From Virgibacillus salexigens (GTDB lineage: Bacteria; Bacillota; Bacilli; Bacillales; Amphibacillaceae): 64,000 bases of DNA. Shown here one piece after another: positions 44,271 through 53,041 of this stretch. The position numbers and the translations under genes are program-made. The stretch spans positions 1 through 64,000 of the forward strand of contig NZ_BNEO01000008.1 of assembly GCF_014905415.1 (NCBI RefSeq), read 5' to 3'. The stretch's first letter is position 1; the number at the start of each line of letters is the position of its first letter. The notes under the pieces were generated by a model. The model did not search any database and was not told the DNA's origin. It saw only the letters and a list, made by a program, of their open reading frames with translations.

Positions 44271-44720
44271 AACATCACTCCTCTATTAAACTATGATTGA
44301 AAACCATTATAGCGGAATGATATTAATAGTATTTAACTTTTTATTATAAATTGTGTAAAGCTAGAGTTAGGACTCCTTATACTTATGAACTTGAAGAAGG
44401 GGAAATAGAAATAACAAAACTGAGAAAAAAACGATTGAATAAAAGTAAGTAATTCTAATGAAGGAGTAGTACAATAAAAAAAATTAATACTTATATCGCC
44501 TCCGGTTATCCATACAGACAAAGAAAATTACAACAATGATCTGAATTCTTGCGTTCGTTTAGCAGAAAATGGGTGATTTAATTGTTTGTTTGTGTAATGT
44601 GAAGGATTTTTATTTTGTTTCAAATTCTCCTCTCTCCATTAACTTGTACACATGATTCCTTCTACCCTTGAATAGCAATAGTATAGAGATGTGAAATACA
44701 TGCTATAGGGAGGAAATCAA
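44271..44720. other. Intergenic stretch between divergent genes
   Basis: 450 bases. One plus-strand fragment reads as protein for about 31 codons without a start (VRTPYTYELEEGEIEITKLRKKRLNKSK, about 44360-44452) and may be a relic. Promoters for both flanking genes should lie here; none was convincing by eye. No repeats seen. Confidence 0.45.
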
Positions 44721-46550
44721 ATGGTGCAAGCCATTCTTGAATTATTTACAAGTGAGCAAAAAGCAGAAACAATCCTTACTAATCCGATGATTGAGTTTAT
44801 TTTTATCGTTTTGTTTGTAACGTTTCTTGCCGCTTTGTTCATTCATTTGTCGTTGTTTAATAAGTTGAAGAAATTAAGAAATTACTTAAAAGAGACCGAT
44901 CGGATGGATATCGAACCATTAGCTTCTTTTAAAGATCAATATAATAAGAAACAAAAACAGGAATCCGTAAAGGCAGAAACGTTTGTACAAGAAAAATTCT
45001 CAAGCTGGCGCTTGTTTCATATGCCAGTGGTCAGCTTAATTAAAATGATTCAAATGACTGTGTCGGCATTTATTCTCATTGGGGTATTAGGAACATTTAT
45101 TGGGTTAACATCATCATTAGGAAGCATTGATATCGAAGGGAATGATCTAGTTGAAGGGGTAGCTGGTGTTCTAGCTGGTATTGATGTTGCATTTTATACC
45201 AGCATTGCGGGGATGGGTTTTTCATTGGTTATGACAGTATTGATGAAAGTCCTTAATACGGAATTTATGCTGACAGATATTATGTTAATGACAGAATCTA
45301 AGCTAGAAGGACATAAACAACATGGCATGAATCGACTAATTGATGTATCGGAAATGATAAATGATTCCATACGTAGTTTGCAAGAAACCAATCAACAATC
45401 ATTATCAAATATGGAAGCTGCATTTTCTGGGTTTCAGGAGTATACAACAGGACTTCAAAAATCTGCAGAAGACTTAGCGGCATTTAATGACGGACTTTCT
45501 GAAAACCTTCATCAATTCCAACAATTGTTTGACTATATGACAGATGTTACGGATGGTTTTGCAGAAGGAACGAAACATTTGAACGAGAATTTTGATTCGT
45601 TATTTTCCTATTTCAAACGTATGGACGGTAGAAATGAACGAATGGCAAAAGCGTTTGAGAATACGTATGAGAAAGTAAGAGAAGTATCTAAAGCTCAACA
45701 AGAAACATTACAGCAATTTGATGATTCTGTTGGCGATATAAAACAATTTACTTCTTCGTTATTAGAAGATCAAAGCGGAATGCAGTCTAGATTTGAACAA
45801 ATACAGGAAAAAAGCAAGCATCTTGTTGATCGCATGGATGAACATAACCATACATTTAGAAAAGTATTTGGTGAGGATGTTTCAACAAAATTAACAGGGA
45901 TAATGACACAGTTACGGGAACTTTCCACAGAATTTGATAAGATGGGACACTCTATGGTCAAATTACCAGAGGCACTTCAGGTAATTAATCAAACACAGTC
46001 CGAATACAAGCATCTACTATCTGATCGGTTTACTGAATTAAAAGAATTTAATCAGCAGTTTAACCAACATTTAAAAGCTCATTTGGCTGATTCTATGACA
46101 TTTGAGAAGCATATGCAAGAAGCTGCAAGCACCTATGAACAGATGGGGATGAAGAATAATCAGTTTATTCAAGAAATAAACGCAACAATGAATCAAATGA
46201 GTCAAGCTTTTCAACAAAGAGAGAACCAACTAGAAACGAGTGTAGGAATGATGAAAGATACCTTAGCTAATTATGTTAGTAATTTAGAAGGTTCGCTTGG
46301 TAATAAGCTGGATAAAGTTGGTCAGGCAATCCGCGATTATATGCAAGGGGCCAATGATGGAATTCGTAATGAGTTTCAAGAATTACGTCGGGTATCCGAT
46401 GCAAATGAGCAAAATCAGGCCCGGTTTATTCAACAGACATTACAAGATTTAAATCGCGAAATTCAAATCTTAAATCAGCAGTTGACGGCTTTTGCACAAC
46501 GGACAGCAACATCGAATAATCCGATAAGGCTGAGTCAAAATGAATACTAA
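44721..46550 (+). CDS. ZorA-like MotA/TolQ/ExbB membrane motor subunit with long cytoplasmic tail
   Basis: 609 residues. Helix 1 (about 23-46), a cytosolic segment, then the conserved MotA/ExbB pair (about 108-132, ILIGVLGTFIGLTSSLG, and 150-178, AGIDVAFYTSIAGMGFSLVMTVLMKVL). From about 180 to 590 the protein is one long, Gln/Glu/Asn-rich helical region with coiled-coil character. This fits the ZorA layout of Zorya anti-phage motors, a five-subunit channel with a long intracellular tail, better than ExbB or MotA, whose cytosolic parts are much shorter. ATG follows AGGGAGGAAATC. It overlaps the ZorB-like gene by 11 bases, so the two are translationally coupled. Confidence 0.75.
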   Translation: MVQAILELFTSEQKAETILTNPMIEFIFIVLFVTFLAALFIHLSLFNKLKKLRNYLKETDRMDIEPLASFKDQYNKKQKQESVKAETFVQEKFSSWRLFHMPVVSLIKMIQMTVSAFILIGVLGTFIGLTSSLGSIDIEGNDLVEGVAGVLAGIDVAFYTSIAGMGFSLVMTVLMKVLNTEFMLTDIMLMTESKLEGHKQHGMNRLIDVSEMINDSIRSLQETNQQSLSNMEAAFSGFQEYTTGLQKSAEDLAAFNDGLSENLHQFQQLFDYMTDVTDGFAEGTKHLNENFDSLFSYFKRMDGRNERMAKAFENTYEKVREVSKAQQETLQQFDDSVGDIKQFTSSLLEDQSGMQSRFEQIQEKSKHLVDRMDEHNHTFRKVFGEDVSTKLTGIMTQLRELSTEFDKMGHSMVKLPEALQVINQTQSEYKHLLSDRFTELKEFNQQFNQHLKAHLADSMTFEKHMQEAASTYEQMGMKNNQFIQEINATMNQMSQAFQQRENQLETSVGMMKDTLANYVSNLEGSLGNKLDKVGQAIRDYMQGANDGIRNEFQELRRVSDANEQNQARFIQQTLQDLNREIQILNQQLTAFAQRTATSNNPIRLSQNEY

Positions 46551-47232
46551 GTACCAACGTCTGTTTAAACAAGACCAGGAGGATGGGCATTTCTGGCCCT
46601 CTTTTACGGATTTACTGACGACGATTTTACTTTGTTTTATGCTCATTTTTATTTGTATGATGGTGATTAAATCCTTACAAATTGAAGAAATGAAGGAAAC
46701 GTTAGATCAAATTATGGGTGTGCGTGCAAAACTGGTGAATGATTTGAAAGAAGAGTTTAGTGGATCTGAACTCGGCGTAGAGGTTGATGAGAAGACGGGG
46801 GCAATTATTTTTAATACAGAAATTCTCTTTGAATATAATGAAGATAAATTAAAACCGGAGTCTTTTACTTTTTTAGATGAATTTGTGCCGAAATATTTGG
46901 ACATTTTATTGCAAAGCGGTTATGAAGAATATATAGCGGAGATTATTATCGAAGGCCATACCGATCGAGATGGGACGTATTTGTACAATTTAAAACTCTC
47001 ACAGGATAGGGCGTATAGTGTGGCATCGTATATATTAGGAGGTGACTTTCCGTATAAAAATATACAACAACATCTAAAAGATAAGCTTACTGTAAATAGT
47101 AAATCATTCTCGGATATTCGTACGGATAATAATGGTGATTATAGTGCAAATGCATCTCGCAGAGTAGAATTTAAATTTCGCTTAAAGGATGAAGAAATTC
47201 TTGAAAAAACACGAGAGATTTTAGGGAAATAA
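46540..47232 (+). CDS. ZorB-like MotB/OmpA-domain motor partner
   Basis: 230 residues. N-terminal cytosolic segment, then a single helix (about 20-44) opening FWPSFTDLLTTILLCFMLIF with the membrane-embedded proton-carrying Asp24, as in MotB/ExbD/ZorB. A linker leads to a C-terminal OmpA/peptidoglycan-binding domain with EIIIEGHTDRDG (GHTD 139-142) and NLKLSQDRAYSVASYIL, which should bind peptidoglycan outside the membrane. The pair would form a proton-driven rotary or linear motor fixed to the wall. No flagellar gene is near. The next gene is an unrelated oxidase, and no ZorC, ZorD or ZorE is seen. Confidence 0.75.
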   Translation: MNTKYQRLFKQDQEDGHFWPSFTDLLTTILLCFMLIFICMMVIKSLQIEEMKETLDQIMGVRAKLVNDLKEEFSGSELGVEVDEKTGAIIFNTEILFEYNEDKLKPESFTFLDEFVPKYLDILLQSGYEEYIAEIIIEGHTDRDGTYLYNLKLSQDRAYSVASYILGGDFPYKNIQQHLKDKLTVNSKSFSDIRTDNNGDYSANASRRVEFKFRLKDEEILEKTREILGK

Positions 47233-47316
47233 GATTGATAGATGCATATAAGAATTGTAGACTATAAGAAAATAGTTTTGCAATTCAGAATAAACATTGG
47301 TGCGGGAGTGGTTGGA

Positions 47317-48450
47317 TTGAAAGTGATTGTTGTAGGTACGGGAATTGTAGGAGCAAGTGCTGCTTATCAGCTAGAAAAAGCAGGCGTCGATGTAACAATG
47401 ATTGACCGGGTTCAAGAAGGAAAGGCTACATCAGCTGGTGCGGGTATTGTCTGTCCTTGGATTTCGAGTGTAGAGAATCCAGATTGGTATCGTATTGTAA
47501 AACGAGGGGCAGCATTTTATCCGTCATTGATTGAGAGTCTTCAAGCTGACGGTGAAACAGAAACTGGGTATAAAAAAGTAGGTGCGTTAAGTATTAGTAC
47601 AAGTATGGACATATTGGATAGTATAGAGCAGCGAGTAAGAGAAAAACAAAAAACGGCTCCTGAATTAGGTGATATTCGACGATTAAACAAGACAGAAACA
47701 CAAAACTATTTCCCTATGTTAGCTGATGAGCTCGAGGCAGTCTATGTATCTGGTGCAGCAAGAGTAGATGGACGTTTCTTGCGAGAAGCATTAAAGAATG
47801 CAGCACAAAAGCATGGAGCACAATTGATTCAAGGTACAGCAGGGTTAAAAGTTGAAAAAGGTCAAGTGACAGGAGTTGTAGTAGAGGGAGCGTTTTTCGA
47901 AGCAGATGCCGTACTTCTTACAGCAGGAGCATGGGCACCTGAATTACTAAAAGACCTGGGGTTGGAATTACATATAGAGCCTCAGCGTGGACAAATTGCC
48001 CATATTAAACTATCAAATCAAGATACCTCTAGTTGGCCAGTTGTGTTACCACAAACGAGTCATTATATGCTCGCTTTTGATGATTCGCGTGTAGTAGCCG
48101 GTGCGACAAGAGAAACTGGGTCAGGATTCGATCATCGTCTAACGGCCGGAGGTGTACATGAAATACTGCAGGAATGCTTGGAGATAGCACCTGGTCTACA
48201 GGAAGGCACATTACAAGAAATACGTATTGGTTTCCGGCCAATGGGACCCGATATTCTACCGTTAATTGGATCGATTAATAAGGTAAAGGGTTTATATATC
48301 GCAAATGGACTTGGGGCTTCTGGTTTAACTATGGGACCTTACGTTGGGGCTTTGGTGTCAAAATTAATCATGGGCGAAAGTTTAAGTATTGATTTAAGAC
48401 CTTATGATCCAATGCGCGCCATCATTACAAAACCCGAGAGAGTTAATTGA
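47317..48450 (+). CDS. FAD-dependent D-amino-acid-oxidase/glycine-oxidase-like protein
   Basis: 377 residues from TTG 47317, preceded by GCGGGAGTGG. Rossmann FAD motif VIVVGTGIVGASAAYQLEKAGVDVTMID, then the DAO-family markers: SAGAGIVCPWISSVENPDWYRIVKRGA and the C-terminal LGASGLTMGPYVGALVSKLI. Related to glycine oxidase/DadA/sarcosine oxidase; oxidises an amine substrate with oxygen or a quinone. A longer reading from ATG 47242 is unlikely. It starts about 85 bases after the zorB-like stop and may or may not share its transcript. Confidence 0.8.
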   Translation: MKVIVVGTGIVGASAAYQLEKAGVDVTMIDRVQEGKATSAGAGIVCPWISSVENPDWYRIVKRGAAFYPSLIESLQADGETETGYKKVGALSISTSMDILDSIEQRVREKQKTAPELGDIRRLNKTETQNYFPMLADELEAVYVSGAARVDGRFLREALKNAAQKHGAQLIQGTAGLKVEKGQVTGVVVEGAFFEADAVLLTAGAWAPELLKDLGLELHIEPQRGQIAHIKLSNQDTSSWPVVLPQTSHYMLAFDDSRVVAGATRETGSGFDHRLTAGGVHEILQECLEIAPGLQEGTLQEIRIGFRPMGPDILPLIGSINKVKGLYIANGLGASGLTMGPYVGALVSKLIMGESLSIDLRPYDPMRAIITKPERVN

Positions 48451-48498
48451 AAAGTGCTGTTTACTGCCTCTTTGGCGCAGTAAACAGCACTTTTCTAC
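48450..48498. terminator. Bidirectional intrinsic terminator
   Basis: An 18-bp stem, AAAAGTGCTGTTTACTGC with GCAGTAAACAGCACTTTT, nine-base loop, followed by T, between the converging oxidase and aldo/keto reductase genes. Confidence 0.9.
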
Positions 48499-48520
48499 TT
48501 CATCTAGTATAGGGATCGAT

Positions 48521-49366
48521 TTAAAATTCTTCATATGTCGCAGGATCTTGGTCCTTATTTCTACCATCTGGACGAGTTAATTCTGATATAGCGTTCATAT
48601 CACTCTCTGCTAATGAAAAATCGAAAATGGAAATATTCTCAAGCTGCCGATTATGGGATGCTGATTTAGGAATGGCAATTGCTCCGAGTTGATAGTGCCA
48701 ACGTAGAATAACTTGAGATATGGTTTTCTGATGCTTGGCTGCAATTTTTCCGATTGTTTCATTTTGTAGTACTTCATTTGCCCGCGCTAACGGACTCCAA
48801 GATTCAGTCACAATATGATGCTGTTCATGCCATTTTCGCTGTTCTTCTTGATTAAAGAAGGGATGCAATTCGATTTGATTTATACTTGGCAGTACTCCAG
48901 TTTCTTTCTTCAGTCGTTGCAAATGATCGGGGAGAAAATTGCATACTCCAATGGAACGAATCAATCCCCATTTTCTGGCATCGATTAATGCTTGCCATGC
49001 TTCAACATACATGTTTTGTTTCGGATTAGGCCAGTGAATGAGGTACAAATCATAATAATCTAATTTCGCTCGATATAATGACTCTTGAATGGTAGTAAGT
49101 GCCTTATCATAGGCTTGATAACGACCGGGCAATTTTGATGTTATTTTTAACTCTTCTCTTGGAATAGCGCTTCGGCGTATCGCTTCACCTACTGTCCCTT
49201 CATTTTCATAGTTATACGCTGTGTCTATTAATCGATAGCCTGCTTGAATGGCATTACTGATTCCATTTGCACCTTCATTCCCATTTAATTTATATGTACC
49301 AAATCCAACCATAGGTACACGTAAACCATCATTTAGTGTGATTTCAGGAATTATTTGTTGAACCAT
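48521..49366 (-). CDS. Aldo/keto reductase
   Basis: 281 residues from ATG 49366 (AGAAGGAGGTTTC upstream on the minus strand; the earlier ATG at 49399 is upstream of that site). Catalytic tetrad Asp48, Tyr53 (DTAYNYENEGTVG), Lys78 (TSKL) and His111 (YLIHWPNP) of the AKR5-type barrel, and the NADPH segment WSPLARANEVLQN...AIPKSASHNRQLENISIFDF. Reduces carbonyls with NADPH, often 2,5-diketo-D-gluconate or methylglyoxal type substrates. Monocistronic. Confidence 0.9.
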   Translation of the reverse strand: MVQQIIPEITLNDGLRVPMVGFGTYKLNGNEGANGISNAIQAGYRLIDTAYNYENEGTVGEAIRRSAIPREELKITSKLPGRYQAYDKALTTIQESLYRAKLDYYDLYLIHWPNPKQNMYVEAWQALIDARKWGLIRSIGVCNFLPDHLQRLKKETGVLPSINQIELHPFFNQEEQRKWHEQHHIVTESWSPLARANEVLQNETIGKIAAKHQKTISQVILRWHYQLGAIAIPKSASHNRQLENISIFDFSLAESDMNAISELTRPDGRNKDQDPATYEEF

Positions 49367-49453
49367 GTAGAAACCTCCTTCTGCATTAAGCGTACACATT
49401 TAAGGATAAAAGTTCCAACTATTTAACTGCGATAATTCTACGAAAATAAACAA

Positions 49454-49519
49454 TCGTAATGATTACTATTTACAAAATAGGGATCAGCAACTATAATGAT
49501 AAAATCGTAATTATTACGA
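49454..49519 (+). promoter_or_regulatory. Zur-controlled promoter with two Zur boxes
   Basis: TTTACA (49469-49474) and TATAAT (49492-49497) with a 17-base spacer form a good SigA promoter. A Zur-type 7-1-7 box TCGTAATGATTACTA (49454-49468) touches the -35, and an exact TCGTAATTATTACGA (49505-49519) covers the start region. Both match the Bacillus Zur core TCGTAATNATTACGA (14/15 and 15/15). Zinc-dependent repression is inferred. Confidence 0.85.
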
Positions 49520-49542
49520 TTCGCCTTTTAATAGAACAAAGA

Positions 49543-49731
49543 GTGGTAGGATATTTTAACAAAGAGAAGACGCATAGTGAAAAATCAAAGGTGGTTAAAG
49601 GTCAAAACACCAAGCCATTAAAACTTTGGAACTGCGAAAATTCAGGATGTTCCGATAGGCATTTAGAGAACATCTCATCAAAGGCAAGTTCCTGGGGGAA
49701 AAGTAACCTAGGTAAAGGTAAGAATATGTAA
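49543..49731 (+). CDS. Doubtful ORF behind the Zur-type promoter
   Basis: A frame from GTG 49543 gives about 62 residues, rich in Lys/Ser with WNCENSGCSDRHLENISSKASSWGKSNLGKGKNM at the end (two Cys, one His). It has no convincing ribosome site and no known family. It may be a remnant of a zinc-regulated gene, or non-coding leader. Kept because it is the first frame after the Zur-type promoter. Confidence 0.3.
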   Translation: MVGYFNKEKTHSEKSKVVKGQNTKPLKLWNCENSGCSDRHLENISSKASSWGKSNLGKGKNM

Positions 49732-49774
49732 ATGGTCAATATCATTCATTTTTGAGTTATTTCTTGCATATAAA

Positions 49775-49789
49775 TCGTAATGATTACGA
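49775..49789. promoter_or_regulatory. Zur box upstream of the zinc-lipoprotein remnant
   Basis: TCGTAATGATTACGA, exact match to the Zur 7-1-7 core, about 28 bases before ATG 49818. Confidence 0.85.
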
Positions 49790-49817
49790 ATTGATTTTTG
49801 ATGATGGGGAAGTAAAA

Positions 49818-50097
49818 ATGAAAAATTACGCTCGATTTAGTTTGTTTATTGGTTTGGTTATTCTACTTTTGACTTGTCGTGGCAATGCAGTGAAAACAGC
49901 AACTGTAAATAAAGAAAATATGCATGATGTATTACAGATATAAACAACAATGTATCCGTTAGGATATTTCATGAATGAAATTGGAGGGGGAAATCTCCTC
50001 GATTATATCATTTGACGCTGATGCCCATACATATACACCAAATTCTCATATCACAGGTGCAGATGGCTTTATCTATAAAGGTCCGAGAGGAATCTAG
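49818..50097 (+). pseudogene. Zinc ABC-transporter binding lipoprotein (AdcA/ZnuA-like), decayed
   Basis: ATG 49818 (GGGGAAG upstream) opens with a lipoprotein signal, FIGLVILLLTC, and runs to VLQI then TAA. The reading continues beyond that stop in the same frame (TTMYPLGYFMNEIGGGN...DYII), then after a shift as DADAHTYTPNSH...TGADGFIYKGP. The order TTMYPLGYF-x-IGG and ADAHTYTP-S is that of ZnuA/AdcA zinc-binding proteins, in which the His of DAHTY is a zinc ligand. The remainder (about 200 residues) is missing. The Zur box directly upstream supports the assignment. Confidence 0.75.
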
Positions 50098-50194
50098 AAG
50101 TATGACCTACAGCCTTAGAAGATTCGTATTTTAGTAAATGAAAAAAACATACATGAGAATGATTGTCCTAAAAATTGAATGAAGGAGGAAAGAA

Positions 50195-51205
50195 ATGCTT
50201 GGTAAAATTAGATCAACAGTAATTGATGTAACAGGGGTTCTTATTATTGGGTTAGCAATCTATTTAATTTCAATCAGTGGAACGATTCAAGGGGGCATTA
50301 CATTGCCGTCCTCGATTTATAATATGAATACAATCTTTCTAAGTATTTTGATCGAGGCACTTCCCTTTGTATTAGTAGGTGTTTTAATTGCTGGGGGGAT
50401 ACAGATATTCATAACCGAAGACCATATTAAGCGATGGATACCAAAAAATCGATTCGCAGCAATTTTAATGAGTTGTGTAGTAGGTGCATGTTTTCCCGCT
50501 TGTGAATGTGGAATTGTTCCGATTGTTCGCAGGCTAATTGCCAAAGGGGTGCCAATTTATGCTGGTATTGGTTTTCTTCTCACTGGACCACTTATTAATC
50601 CAATCGTTATCCTGTCTACGTATATGGCATTTGGAAATGATTTGAAAGTTGCCCTGTCACGTATGATTATCGGGTTTATTGTCGCTGTTATTGTTGCATT
50701 TTTAATTAGCCTATTGTTTCGTACCAATCAACTGAAACAAGAGCTTAAAAATGCAAACCATTGTGAACATGGAACCGCTGCGGTAGGACAACCTGTTACA
50801 ATGAAAATTTTCCATGTACTGACACATGCTGTGGATGAGTTTTTCGATATGGGAAAATACTTAATAATTGGTGCTTTACTGGCTGCTTTTGTACAAACAT
50901 ATGTATCTTCAGAATCGCTTGTAGCTATTGGAAATGGCCAGATTGCTTCTTCGACAATCGTGATGATGGGGCTAGCATTTCTATTATCTCTTTGTTCTGA
51001 AGCAGACGCTTTTATTGCCGCGTCATTTAGTAATTTATTCGCACCTACTGCAATATTGGCCTTTCTTGTATATGGTCCGATGATTGATTTAAAGAACATG
51101 ATGATGATGTTAAGTGTTTTTCGGGCAAAATTTGTTTTTACCTTTGTAAGCATTGTAACCATTGTTGTTTTTGTAGTATTCATACTTTTAAACCAATTTT
51201 ATTAG
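50195..51205 (+). CDS. ycgR: YcgR-type permease (PF03773, ArsP_1-like)
   Basis: 336 residues, about eight helices in two halves. A conserved cysteine cluster GACFPACECGIVPI (C99, C103, C105) follows the first half; LLSLCSEADAFIAASF marks the second. This matches the permease family whose members include ArsP-like organoarsenical exporters and YcgR. Here it sits behind a Zur-controlled promoter with a zinc-binding relic and the YcgQ-type partner, so a zinc-related role is the best inference. ATG follows GAAGGAGGAAAG. It overlaps nothing and the partner starts 10 bases on. Confidence 0.75.
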   Translation: MLGKIRSTVIDVTGVLIIGLAIYLISISGTIQGGITLPSSIYNMNTIFLSILIEALPFVLVGVLIAGGIQIFITEDHIKRWIPKNRFAAILMSCVVGACFPACECGIVPIVRRLIAKGVPIYAGIGFLLTGPLINPIVILSTYMAFGNDLKVALSRMIIGFIVAVIVAFLISLLFRTNQLKQELKNANHCEHGTAAVGQPVTMKIFHVLTHAVDEFFDMGKYLIIGALLAAFVQTYVSSESLVAIGNGQIASSTIVMMGLAFLLSLCSEADAFIAASFSNLFAPTAILAFLVYGPMIDLKNMMMMLSVFRAKFVFTFVSIVTIVVFVVFILLNQFY

Positions 51206-51214
51206 GGGGCAACC

Positions 51215-52141
51215 ATGCGTTTTTATTTCCAACAGGCTGTACGAGCCTTCATATTAATTTTATTTACGATATATATCGTTAAATTGCACTACACAGGAGA
51301 TATTTTAAAACTAATTAATCCAAAATATGGAACGATCAGTATGATTGGAGTAGTCATCTTACTTATATTGTTCGTCACTCAGCTTCATCGTGTGTTTTCT
51401 AAACACGATGAACACAAGCATAACCATGACCATGAAGACCATCATCATGACCATGGTTATTCACCACTAAATGGGAGAAAACTCGTTTCCTATTTTATTA
51501 TTGTATTGCCACTAATTACCGGATTTTTACTACCACCCAGTACTTTAGATGCTTCCATTGCTGCCAAAAAAGGAGCAATGTTGTCAATTACGAATAACGC
51601 GATGCAAGAGCAGAATTCAGGTCAACCACAGGAAAAAGAAGAATCAGCAGATGAGAATATGGAAAATGAACAACCGATCCACCAAAATGCACCCGATCCC
51701 AATCTCGATTCCAACACGATAAGTATGGAAAAATATGACCAAATCGTTAATCAATTAGGGGAACAAGATTCCATTTTAATGTCAGAACAGGTTTATTCAA
51801 CGTATTATGAAATGATTAACAAGGAAATGGATTCGTTTGTAGGAAAAGAAATTTCATTAAAGGGATTTGTCTATAAAGAAGATGACTTTAAAAGTAACCA
51901 ACTTGTTTTGGGCAGGTTCTTAATTACTCATTGTGTAGCAGATTCAAGTATTATTGGTTTTTTATCTTCGGTGGAAGATGCGACAGAATTAACCGAAGAT
52001 ACATGGGTGGAGGCAACAGGAACAATCTATATCGAAGAATATAATGGTACACGGATGCCGGCAATAAACATTTCCGATTATCAAGTAATTGATGAACCTG
52101 AACAGCCGTATTTATATCCCATCACGATCAAATATAAATAA
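51215..52141 (+). CDS. ycgQ: YcgQ-type TIGR03943 membrane protein with His-rich loop
   Basis: 308 residues. Helices at about 8-24, 40-57 and 88-104, then a large extracytoplasmic part. Between the second and third helices residues 61-82 hold nine His (FSKHDEHKHNHDHEDHHHDH), a strong metal-binding stretch. The C-terminal half (about 170-305) has the DUF1980-like domain: ISMEKYDQIVNQLGEQDS...FVGKEISLKGFVYKEDDF and FLITHCVADSSIIGFLS, with a conserved Cys. The gene pairs with the YcgR permease in many Firmicutes. Zinc handling is inferred from His content and the Zur boxes. Confidence 0.75.
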   Translation: MRFYFQQAVRAFILILFTIYIVKLHYTGDILKLINPKYGTISMIGVVILLILFVTQLHRVFSKHDEHKHNHDHEDHHHDHGYSPLNGRKLVSYFIIVLPLITGFLLPPSTLDASIAAKKGAMLSITNNAMQEQNSGQPQEKEESADENMENEQPIHQNAPDPNLDSNTISMEKYDQIVNQLGEQDSILMSEQVYSTYYEMINKEMDSFVGKEISLKGFVYKEDDFKSNQLVLGRFLITHCVADSSIIGFLSSVEDATELTEDTWVEATGTIYIEEYNGTRMPAINISDYQVIDEPEQPYLYPITIKYK

Positions 52142-52146
52142 ATGGG

Positions 52147-52182
52147 AAGCCTCTATTCAGATTTACTGGAAGAGGCTTTTAC
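52147..52182 (+). terminator. Intrinsic terminator
   Basis: AAGCCTCT (52147-52154) and AGAGGCTT (52171-52178) followed by TT, six bases after the ycgQ-like stop. Confidence 0.7.
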
Positions 52183-52286
52183 CGTAAAATTAAATTAACA
52201 GCAATAAAAATATCCTTGAATTAGACTAGTCTGAAGTACATGTGGAATATGTTTAGAATGAGAATATATAGGGGGGAAAGACGCAT

Positions 52287-52946
52287 ATGAAACAGTATAT
52301 TGATTTAAGTCATACAATTGAGGATGGGCTTGTAACATATAAAGGATTACCCGCACCAATTATCTGTGACTATTTAAGTAGAGAAGAATCTCGTAAGCAC
52401 TATGCGCAAGGCACCGAATTCCAAATTGGCAAAATTGAAATGGTGTCAAATACGGGAACATATGTGGATGTACCATCTCATCGCTATTCCGATGGGAAAG
52501 ACCTAAATGAGACAGCAATAGATAAGCTGGCAGGTTTGGATGGTGTTCTCTTCCAGATGAACCATAGTCAACAAGCAATTGATGAAACAGTATTTTATAA
52601 TTTTGATTTAAAGGGAAAAGCTATATTAATTTCAACCGGCTGGGATAGATATTGGAATACAGAACAGTATTATGAGAGGCATCCCTATTTAACGGAAAAC
52701 GCCGCAAAGTATTTAGTAGAACAACAAGCAGCAGTAGTGGGGATTGATTCTGTCAATATAGATGATACTTCAGGGAATACCAGACCTGTACATACGGAGT
52801 TATTAGGTAATGAAATATTAATTGTGGAGCATCTATGCAATTTAAATAAGTTGTTGGATAAGCAGTTCTTGTTCTATGCTGTCCCCCCTAAAATAAAAGG
52901 AATTGGTACATTTCCTGTTCGTGCATTTGCCGAAGTAGTATCTTAA
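52287..52946 (+). CDS. Cyclase-family (kynurenine formamidase-like) protein with altered metal motif
   Basis: 219 residues of the cyclase fold (PF04199): IDLSHTIEDGLVTYKGLPAP at the N terminus and GIGTFPVRAFAEV at the end. The family metal motif HxGTHxDxPxH reads N55-T-G-T-Y59-V-D61-V-P-S-H65: two of the three His are Asn and Tyr. VVGIDSVNIDDTSG...RPVHTELLGNEILIVEHLCNL is conserved. This variant probably binds metal differently, or acts on a different substrate. Start ATG follows GGGGGGAAAG. Monocistronic. Confidence 0.8.
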   Translation: MKQYIDLSHTIEDGLVTYKGLPAPIICDYLSREESRKHYAQGTEFQIGKIEMVSNTGTYVDVPSHRYSDGKDLNETAIDKLAGLDGVLFQMNHSQQAIDETVFYNFDLKGKAILISTGWDRYWNTEQYYERHPYLTENAAKYLVEQQAAVVGIDSVNIDDTSGNTRPVHTELLGNEILIVEHLCNLNKLLDKQFLFYAVPPKIKGIGTFPVRAFAEVVS

Positions 52947-53041
52947 TGAAAAATTATACAATACAAGAATAATCGTGTAAGCCAACAATGATAAAGGTTG
53001 AAGATAATTGGATTTTTCACAGATGACTTCTGGATAACAAA

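Noticed and set aside
47242-47316. Upstream extension of the FAD oxidase with a second GxGxxG-like stretch
   Set aside because: The segment IGAGVVG falls over the ribosome site region of TTG 47317, and a glycine-rich repeat would not add a second nucleotide fold. It is a chance reading.
44721-48450. A complete Zorya or other named multi-gene defence system
   Set aside because: Only the ZorA- and ZorB-like genes are present. No ZorC, ZorD helicase-type, ZorE nuclease or restriction genes flank them, so calling it Zorya would overreach.
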